From contig JABWBD010000010.1 of NCBI GenBank assembly GCA_013360685.1, positions 1 to 42,939 on the forward strand: 42,939 nt of DNA, given 5' to 3'. Positions within the stretch are counted from its first letter, which is position 1. Each line of letters opens with the position of its first letter. This DNA comes from Pirellulales bacterium (GTDB taxonomy: Bacteria > Planctomycetota > Planctomycetia > Pirellulales > Thermoguttaceae). Under the pieces are notes generated by a model. It had not been told where the DNA came from. It made no database searches and saw only the letters and a program-made list of their open reading frames with translations. A program made the translations under genes and the position numbers. This document shows, piece by piece, positions 25,523 to 31,696 of this stretch.

Positions 25523-26955
25523 CCCGCGAATCCCTGCTGTGCGAGCCCCGAGTTCTCTCCACGCTCAACGCCAACGGTTCGCGCCGCTGGCTTCACCCTC
25601 GGCCATCGCGCGGCCGGCTCTATCGGGCGCGGCGGATCCTGGCCTACGGACTGATCGCGGTCTTCACGCTGGTGCCGTACCTCTCGATCGGCAGCAAGCC
25701 GGCCGTCTTGCTGGACATCTCCCGGCGCGAGTTCACGCTCCTGGGGTTCACGTTCCTGCCGACCGACACGGTGTTGCTGGCGCTCCTGCTGGTGACGCTG
25801 ATCCTGGGTATTTGCCTGGCGACCGCCATCCTGGGACGCGTCTGGTGTGGTTGGATGTGTCCCCAGACGGTCTACATGGAGTTCGTCTACCGGCCGTTGG
25901 AGCGGCTGTTCGATGGCCCACCCGGGCCGCGCCAGGCACCCGGCAAACGGTCCACGCCGGGCCGCATCCTGCTGAAGTACGCGATTTACGTGGCAGTCTC
26001 GGCATACCTCGCCCACACGTTTCTTGCGTACTTCGTCGGTGTGGAGACGCTGGCCCAGTGGGTCGAGCGGTCGCCGCTGGAGCATCCGATCTCGTTCCTG
26101 GTGATGGCGGGCGTCACCGGCTTGATGATGTTCGACTTCAGCTACTTCCGCGAGCAAACGTGCATCGTGGCTTGTCCCTACGGCCGGTTCCAGTCGGTCA
26201 TGTTGGACCGCGACTCGCTGATCGTCAGCTACGATCCCAAGCGGGGCGAGCCTCGCGGACGCGCTGGGCGCGGGTCTCCAGACCCCGCCCTCCGTGGCCA
26301 TTGCATCGACTGCGGCCAGTGCACCGACACCTGTCCCACCGGGATTGACATCCGCGACGGCTTGCAGCTCGAATGCATCGCCTGCGCGCAGTGCATCGAC
26401 GCCTGCGACGCAGTGATGGACCGCCGGGGCAAGCCTCGCGGCCTGATCCGCATGAGCTCGCAGTCGCGAATCGAGGACGCCGGCGGCCGATGGCTGCGCC
26501 CGCGGCTCGTCTTGTACGCGGCGGTGATGCTGGCGCTGCTGACCGTCCTGGGCACGGCGCTGGTCCGCAAGCAATCGGCCGACGTCACCCTGCTGCGTGG
26601 CCGGGGCGCGCCGTTCCACGAACTGGCGCCCGGCGAAATCACCAACCAGATCGGCGTGAAGATTACCAACCGCAGCGGCGCAGATGCCGCCTACCGGATC
26701 GAGGCAGCCGCCCCGGCGTCGGTCAGGGTGGTTGCCGAGGAAAACCCCGTGCTGCTGAAGGCAGGCCAGTCGCGCTCCGTCGCCGCCATGATCACCATCG
26801 GCCGCGGCGAGTTCCAGGGCGGCCGGTGCGATGTCACCCTGCGGATCTCGGACGGTGACACTTTTTCGCAAGAGCTCGACTACCGTCTGCTCGGCCCACA
26901 GAACGCCCTGGCACCGGCGGCAAGCGATGGTCGTGAGGAGCCGGACCGTGGCTAA
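25519..26955 (+). CDS. ccoG: CcoG/RdxA-type cbb3 oxidase accessory protein
   Basis: The 478-residue protein has several helices (about residues 42-62, 75-105, 155-175, 193-210), WCGWMCPQT near 112 and an EQTCIVACPYGRFQS block near 213. A ferredoxin-like pair of [4Fe-4S] motifs follows: CIDCGQCTDTCP (about 257-268) and CIACAQCIDACD (about 285-296). An Ig-like C-terminal domain (FixG_C) starts near 360 after another helix (about 328-350). CcoG reduces or handles copper during CuB-centre assembly of cbb3 oxidase. It overlaps ccoP at its start and ccoH at its end. Confidence 0.93.
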   Translation: MTRESLLCEPRVLSTLNANGSRRWLHPRPSRGRLYRARRILAYGLIAVFTLVPYLSIGSKPAVLLDISRREFTLLGFTFLPTDTVLLALLLVTLILGICLATAILGRVWCGWMCPQTVYMEFVYRPLERLFDGPPGPRQAPGKRSTPGRILLKYAIYVAVSAYLAHTFLAYFVGVETLAQWVERSPLEHPISFLVMAGVTGLMMFDFSYFREQTCIVACPYGRFQSVMLDRDSLIVSYDPKRGEPRGRAGRGSPDPALRGHCIDCGQCTDTCPTGIDIRDGLQLECIACAQCIDACDAVMDRRGKPRGLIRMSSQSRIEDAGGRWLRPRLVLYAAVMLALLTVLGTALVRKQSADVTLLRGRGAPFHELAPGEITNQIGVKITNRSGADAAYRIEAAAPASVRVVAEENPVLLKAGQSRSVAAMITIGRGEFQGGRCDVTLRISDGDTFSQELDYRLLGPQNALAPAASDGREEPDRG

Positions 26956-27463
26956 CGAAATGCCGACCGTCCCAATCGTCGTGGCCGGCCCGTGCCGGAA
27001 CCTGCTCTGGCCTGGCATGATCGTTGTCTTCCTGGGCGTGCATATCCTGGCCATGCTGGTGACGGTCTGGATCGCCACGCGCGACCGCTCGTTTGCCATC
27101 GAGCCGGATTACTATCAAAAGGGACTGCACTGGGACACGATTGCCCGGCAACAGCGGACCAACGCAATGCTCGGCTGGCGCGTGGAACTCGAGATCGGCA
27201 ACGACGCAGGCGTGTTGGGCCGGCGGACGCTCGCCTGCAAACTCGTCGATAAGTCGGGTGCGCCGATCGAGGGCGCCGCAATCAACCTGGTTGCCTTTGC
27301 CCACGCCCGTGGAAATGAGCGGACCTCGGTGGTCTTGGAAGATTGCGGCGAGGGTGTTTACGTGACCGCGTGTCGCTTTGCACGCAAGGGGCTCTGGGAG
27401 TTCCGCCTGGTTGCGCGCCGCGGGCGAGAGACGTTTACGTATACGGAGCAAATTCGGATCTAG
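26948..27463 (+). CDS. ccoH: FixH/CcoH family protein
   Basis: Starting at GTG 26948 (TGAGGAG about 6 bases upstream) the product has 171 residues and overlaps ccoG by 8 bp. An ATG four codons later is an alternative. One membrane helix (about residues 21-42, MIVVFLGVHILAMLVTVWIA) is followed by YYQKGLHWD (about 56-64), the FixH signature, then a periplasmic beta-rich domain. FixH/CcoH helps late assembly or stability of the cbb3 complex. It ends 10 bp before the convergent hicB gene. Confidence 0.88.
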   Translation: MANEMPTVPIVVAGPCRNLLWPGMIVVFLGVHILAMLVTVWIATRDRSFAIEPDYYQKGLHWDTIARQQRTNAMLGWRVELEIGNDAGVLGRRTLACKLVDKSGAPIEGAAINLVAFAHARGNERTSVVLEDCGEGVYVTACRFARKGLWEFRLVARRGRETFTYTEQIRI

Positions 27464-27473
27464 CTCGGACTGT

Positions 27474-27734
27474 TCACATCACAGCCCCGTGGGTTGCACA
27501 CTCCTCGTTCTGGATAGTAATCCTTGGGCTTGGGTTGGCAGGTGGAACGGAAAGCCCTTGTTCTTTGAGAAGAGCGACGTGCTCTTCCATTCCCCACCTT
27601 GCCTGATAGATGCAGTCCTCTACGGAATGACCGATTCCTGAGAAACCTTCCAGCTCAGGGGAGTAGAAGCCGAAATAGTCAGGCTCTGCGGTAGCCTCGA
27701 TTACCAGGGAGTAGGGCAAATTGATCACATTCAA
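27474..27734 (-). CDS. hicB: HicB-like antitoxin
   Basis: The 86-residue protein has the HicB-type partial RNase H-like fold (EPDYFGFYSPELEGFSGIG, then EDCIYQARWGMEEHV). It ends soon after this core and shows no clear ribbon-helix-helix or HTH DNA-binding tail. HicB neutralises HicA by direct binding. It follows hicA with a 4 bp overlap (27731-27734). The order toxin then antitoxin is usual for hicAB. Confidence 0.85.
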   Translation of the reverse strand: MNVINLPYSLVIEATAEPDYFGFYSPELEGFSGIGHSVEDCIYQARWGMEEHVALLKEQGLSVPPANPSPRITIQNEECATHGAVM

Positions 27735-27931
27735 TCTCCTTGAGTATGCTTAATCCCCGCGGCCTTCAGAATGGAGTGACAGGTCCCTGAAGGGACTTCT
27801 TTGGAACCGTGGTAGTCCACACGAATCAATCTGTTCCATCCCGGTTTCCCGTAATAACGTATGGATCCCTTTTCCTTGACAATTCTGAAGCCGTGCTCTT
27901 CCAGCATGCGAACCAACTCTGAGAATTTCAC
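27731..27931 (-). CDS. hicA: HicA-family mRNA interferase toxin, catalytic His replaced
   Basis: The 66-residue protein matches the dsRBD-like HicA fold: MKFSELVRMLEEHGFRIV at the start and KEVPSGTCHSILKAAGI near the end. HicA toxins usually have a catalytic His in a GSH segment after the first strand; here it reads G22-S23-I24-R25. H41 in VDYHGSKEV is kept. Either this is a known His-less subfamily or the toxin is weak or inactive. GTG start at 27931 with GGAG 8 bases upstream. A promoter with an overlapping dyad lies 50-80 bp upstream. Confidence 0.82.
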   Translation of the reverse strand: MKFSELVRMLEEHGFRIVKEKGSIRYYGKPGWNRLIRVDYHGSKEVPSGTCHSILKAAGIKHTQGD

Positions 27932-27964
27932 AATGTCGCTCCGTTGCAGAGCACTACTGGGAAC

Positions 27965-28011
27965 AACTCCAGCTCTAGGGGGAGTTTACTGCAATAGGAG
28001 CTCACGTTCAA
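27965..28011 (-). promoter_or_regulatory. hicAB promoter with overlapping dyad
   Basis: On the minus strand TTGAAC (28011-28006), a 17 bp spacer and TAAACT (27988-27983) form a sigma70-like promoter. The dyad AACTCC-N10-GGAGTT (27965-27986) covers the -10 and start site, as expected for autoregulation. The rest of the 286 bp gap up to the TauE-like gene shows nothing else I can name. Confidence 0.5.
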
Positions 28012-28217
28012 GGGGCCCGATTCCAACGCCTTGAGGGGATTGATTCTCGGCTATAGACTAGATGGAGCGGTGATAATCCTGCGGCATTGCCCAAATTCAT
28101 GACCAATCGCCAAGAACCTGCCAGTTCCTTCCCTCCACATCCCCGTCCCGGGGGTTAGGGGCTCTCTTGAACGTGCGAGGATTGTCACCACATCGGATAT
28201 CCTTCTCGCGCTGACCC

Positions 28218-28994
28218 ATGGAATTATTAACCGCTGTGATCGTTGCCAGCCTGCTCGGCAGCCTGCACTGCGCCGGCATGTGCGGGCCGCTGGTGGCGTT
28301 CGCCGTCGGCGACGGCCGGCGCCAGTCGTGGACAAACCGAATGGGGTTGCAGGCCGCGTACCACGGCGGCCGGCTCGTGACTTACGCGGCGGTCGGAGGG
28401 ATTGCGGGCTTGGCCGGCGCAGCCGTGGACTTGGGGGCGGCGCGGCTGGGAATCCACCGCGCGGCCAGCATCGTGGCCGTGGCCCTGATGATCGGCGTGG
28501 GTGCGGTCGCCGTCTTGCGCTATGGCGCAGTGCGATTGCCCCAGTGGCGGCTGCCGGGGCGGGTCCGCAGCCTGATCGCGGGCGGCCAGCGCGCTGCGCT
28601 GGCGATGCGACCGGTGCCGCGGTCGCTGACCGTCGGCTTACTGACTCCGCTTCTACCCTGTGGCTGGCTCTACTTGTTCGCGCTGGTAGCCGCCGGCGCC
28701 GGAAACGCCGTCCTGGGCATGGCGGTGATGACCGCCTTCTGGTTGGGCACGCTGCCCGTTCTGCTGTCGGTCGGCGTCGGCGTCCAACTCCTTGCAGGTA
28801 CGATCGGGCGTCGCATGCCCTTGGCTACCGCGGTCGCGATCGTGCTTTTGGCCATCACGACCATTTTTCTGCGAGCGAGGCTTCCACTGGCGGCCTCCGA
28901 GCCGCCGGCAACAAGAAGCACGACTGACTCGCTTCGGCAAGTGGAGGATCTCCGCGATGCCGTCCCTCCCTGCTGCCGAAATCATGGCTCCTGA
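28218..28994 (+). CDS. TauE/SafE-like (DsbD_2/UreH-type) membrane protein
   Basis: The 258-residue protein has about six hydrophobic segments and the motif LHCAGMCGPLV (residues 16-26), typical of the UreH/TauE-SafE-like branch that accompanies cbb3 oxidase and copper ATPase genes. PLLPCGWLY (about 142-150) is the second characteristic Cys-containing motif. The paired CxxxC/Cys motifs suggest metal or thiol transfer across the membrane. The last 30 residues are polar and poorly conserved. By context it probably helps supply copper for CuB assembly; this is inference. It is followed by palindromic element copy B and ccoI. Confidence 0.8.
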   Translation: MELLTAVIVASLLGSLHCAGMCGPLVAFAVGDGRRQSWTNRMGLQAAYHGGRLVTYAAVGGIAGLAGAAVDLGAARLGIHRAASIVAVALMIGVGAVAVLRYGAVRLPQWRLPGRVRSLIAGGQRAALAMRPVPRSLTVGLLTPLLPCGWLYLFALVAAGAGNAVLGMAVMTAFWLGTLPVLLSVGVGVQLLAGTIGRRMPLATAVAIVLLAITTIFLRARLPLAASEPPATRSTTDSLRQVEDLRDAVPPCCRNHGS

Positions 28995-29001
28995 AAGTCC
29001 C

Positions 29002-29086
29002 TAACAAAACGGGGATGGGCTCCCGGTCATTGTGGAGGCGGTTGTGGAACAAAGACAACGCGAGGGTGCCTGTCCCCGTTTTGTTT
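29002..29086 (+). repeat. approximately 85 bp palindromic element, copy B, spanning the ccoI start
   Basis: Arms 29003-29024 and 29064-29085 pair over 22 positions with one mismatch if two G-U pairs are allowed; the outer 13 bp (AACAAAACGGGGA) are perfect. The 39-base loop holds GGAGG (29034-29038) and the GTG start of ccoI (29044). It shares length, arm sequence and orientation with copy A before rrf2. Confidence 0.75.
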
Positions 29087-31512
29087 GTGCCCATTGCGGC
29101 CTGCCTGTGCCGGCCGGGCTAATCGATCCTTCGCAGCCGGCACAGTTCTGCTGCCAAGGCTGCCGGGCGGTTTACGAGATGATCCGCGGTTGCGGGCTGG
29201 ACCGTTTCTATCGGCTCCGCGACGCGGTGGAAACGTCCGGCATCCCGGCCCGCACGACCCACCGCAAGTACAGCGAGTTCGACGACGCGGTATTCCGCGA
29301 CCTCTACTGCCAAGCCCTCGCCGACGGTACACAGTCGGTCGAGCTCTATCTGGAGGGAGTCCACTGCGCCGCGTGCGTGTGGCTCATCGAAAAGCTTCCC
29401 GGGGTCCTGCCGGGAGTGATCGAGTCGCGGCTGGATCTCCGCCGGGCGCTGGTCCACATCCGGTGGAATCCGTCGCAGGTCGGACTGGCCCAGATCGCGC
29501 GGACGCTCGACTCGCTGGGCTATCCGCCGCACCCGGCCAAAGACGCGCGCCGGCGCGAGCTCCGCCGGCAGGAGGACCGGCGTTTCCTGATCCGTATCGG
29601 CGTGGCGGCCGCGTGCACGGGCAACGTGATGACGTTGGCCTTCGCCCTGTACGGCGGTGTGTTTACCGGCATCGAAGCGCAGTACGCCCAATTGTTTCGC
29701 TGGGCGAGCATGGCCATCGGGATGATCGCCCTGGTATGGCCGGGAAGCCTGTTTTTCCGCGGCGCTTGGGCGGCGATTCGGACCCGCACCGCCCATCTTG
29801 ACGTACCGATTGCCCTGGGCCTGCTGGCGGGCGGAGCTGCGGGCATTCTCAACGTCGTCCGCGGCCGGGGCGAGATCTACTTCGACTCGCTCACGATGCT
29901 GGTCCTCTTGTTGCTCGCCGGCCGCTGGCTGCAACGCCGCCAGCACTGCTGGGCCAACGACGCCGTGGAACTCCTCTTCTCGCTCACGCCCACCTCCGCT
30001 CGGCGAATCGAGGGCGATCGCGTGGTCAACGTGCCTCTGGAAGCCCTGCAGCCGGACGAAGTGGTCGAGATCCTTGCCGGCGACAGCGTCCCCGCCGACG
30101 GCACGGTCCTGGAGGGCCGTTCGAGCGTTGACCAGGCGCTCTTGACCGGCGAGTCCCGGCCGGTCCCGGCCGTACCCGGCGATCGCGTCTACGCTGGCAC
30201 CCTCAACGGCGCCGCGCGGCTCCTCGTCCGAGTCGAAACCGTCGGCGAGCAGACCCGCGCGGGCAGGCTGATGCAGCTCGTCGAACAGCACAGTCGCAGC
30301 CGGGCGCCGATCGTGCAGTTTGCCGACCGCGTGGCCGGACGGTTTGTCGTGATCGTGCTGGCCTTGGCGGCGGTCACGTTCGGCGCGTGGCTGTGGTGGG
30401 ATGCGGCGCGCGCGGTGGACAACGCCGTAGCCTTGCTGATCGTCACCTGCCCTTGTGCGCTGGGCCTCGCCACGCCCTTGGCAATGACGATCGCCTTGGG
30501 CCGGGCGGCCAAACGGCATATCCTGATCAAAGGCGGCGAGACCCTGGAACTCCTCAGCCGAAGCGGCACGATGTTTCTGGACAAGACGGGCACGATCACT
30601 GCCGGCCAAATATCGGTGGTCTCGTGGACTGGCGACCGGGCCGCTGGGCCGCTGGTGGCCGCACTGGAACGGCATTCGGCCCACGGAATCGCCCAGGCCC
30701 TGATCGCCGCCGTCGAAAGCCAGGCCGCGCGTAATTGTCCCGGAGCGGAAAGCCTGGCCGCGACCGACGTCCGGCAGACTGCCGGCGGCGGAATTGCCGG
30801 CACGGTTGCCGGGCGGCGCGTGATCGTCGGTTCTCCCAAGTTTGTCCTGGGCTGCGGGGCGACGGTCGATGAGGCATTGTCGGCCGCACAGCAGCATGCG
30901 GTATCTTCCGGTTGGACTCCTGTCTTGGCGGCGGTCGACGGCCGCTGTGTCGCCGTAGTCGCATTGGGCGATCCGATCCGCGGCGATGCCGGCCAAGCGA
31001 TCGGCCAGCTGCGCAATCTTGGATGGCGGCTGCGGATCCTTTCGGGCGACCACCCGCAGGCAGTTGCGGCGATTGCCGGCGCGCTCGAGATCGACGCGGC
31101 CGACGCGTTTGGGGGCGTTCCGCCGGAGGAAAAGGTGCTCCACGTGCGCCAGGCCCGCGCACAAGGGCCGGTGGTAATGATCGGCGACGGCGTGAACGAC
31201 GCGGCCGCCCTTTCCGCGGCCGAGGTGGGCATTGCGGTCCACGGTGGGGCCGAGGCGAGCCTGGCGGCGGCCCACGTCTGCCTGGACCGCCCGGGGCTGA
31301 CGCCCATGGTCGAGTTGGTCCAAGCCGCGCGCAATACGCTGCGTGCGATCCGCCGCTGCCTGGCCGCGTCGCTCTGCTATAATGCAGTGGCCGCTTCGTT
31401 GGCCATGTCCGGCCTGATCAGTCCTTTGCTGGCGGCGGTCCTGATGCCGATCAGTTCCTTTACAATGCTCGCCCTGGCCTACAGCGCACGCACGTTTGGG
31501 GATGACCCATGA
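29044..31512 (+). CDS. ccoI: CcoI/FixI-type copper-exporting P1B-ATPase
   Basis: I chose GTG 29044 because GGAGG lies 5 bases upstream; GTG 29032 is also open. The product has 822 residues. Order: Cys-rich N-terminal domain (CAHC, then CCQGC near 38), HMA domain with CAAC near 111, eight predicted helices, actuator TGES (about 366), membrane CPC (about 476-478 in TCPCALG), phosphorylation DKTGT (about 516), and [10 protein letters not shown] (about 715). The HP motif reads SAHGIA instead of SEHPLA-like. CcoI delivers copper for cbb3 CuB. The first 14 residues are encoded by the palindromic element. It overlaps ccoS by 4 bp. Confidence 0.93.
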   Translation: MEQRQREGACPRFVCAHCGLPVPAGLIDPSQPAQFCCQGCRAVYEMIRGCGLDRFYRLRDAVETSGIPARTTHRKYSEFDDAVFRDLYCQALADGTQSVELYLEGVHCAACVWLIEKLPGVLPGVIESRLDLRRALVHIRWNPSQVGLAQIARTLDSLGYPPHPAKDARRRELRRQEDRRFLIRIGVAAACTGNVMTLAFALYGGVFTGIEAQYAQLFRWASMAIGMIALVWPGSLFFRGAWAAIRTRTAHLDVPIALGLLAGGAAGILNVVRGRGEIYFDSLTMLVLLLLAGRWLQRRQHCWANDAVELLFSLTPTSARRIEGDRVVNVPLEALQPDEVVEILAGDSVPADGTVLEGRSSVDQALLTGESRPVPAVPGDRVYAGTLNGAARLLVRVETVGEQTRAGRLMQLVEQHSRSRAPIVQFADRVAGRFVVIVLALAAVTFGAWLWWDAARAVDNAVALLIVTCPCALGLATPLAMTIALGRAAKRHILIKGGETLELLSRSGTMFLDKTGTITAGQISVVSWTGDRAAGPLVAALERHSAHGIAQALIAAVESQAARNCPGAESLAATDVRQTAGGGIAGTVAGRRVIVGSPKFVLGCGATVDEALSAAQQHAVSSGWTPVLAAVDGRCVAVVALGDPIRGDAGQAIGQLRNLGWRLRILSGDHPQAVAAIAGALEIDAADAFGGVPPEEKVLHVRQARAQGPVVMIGDGVNDAAALSAAEVGIAVHGGAEASLAAAHVCLDRPGLTPMVELVQAARNTLRAIRRCLAASLCYNAVAASLAMSGLISPLLAAVLMPISSFTMLALAYSARTFGDDP

Positions 31513-31670
31513 GCGTGGTCTACGTTCTATTGCCGGTGGCGGTCCTTCTGGCGGCTGCGGGCGTGGCGGCTTTCATCTGGGCCGTTCGCCACGGGCAGTT
31601 CGACGACCTCGACACACCGGGCATTCGCGTCCTCCACGACGACGAGGATCTGCCGGAAGCGGACGAGTGA
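31509..31670 (+). CDS. ccoS: CcoS/FixS cbb3 oxidase maturation protein
   Basis: A 53-codon frame starts at the ATG overlapping the ccoI stop (ATGA, 31509-31512). It reads [19 protein letters not shown], a single N-terminal membrane helix, then [17 protein letters not shown], the FixS signature, and an acidic tail [12 protein letters not shown]. CcoS is required for cofactor insertion (haem b and CuB) into CcoN. Size and position directly after ccoI match the family. This completes the assembly set; the next gene is convergent. Confidence 0.93.
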   Translation: MSVVYVLLPVAVLLAAAGVAAFIWAVRHGQFDDLDTPGIRVLHDDEDLPEADE

Positions 31671-31696
31671 CGCAGCTTCCGTCCAGCAGTCCGCCA

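Noticed and set aside
29119-31323. 734-codon antisense frame opposite ccoI
   Set aside because: It mirrors the high-GC codons of ccoI and has no recognisable motif, start region or neighbours on that strand.
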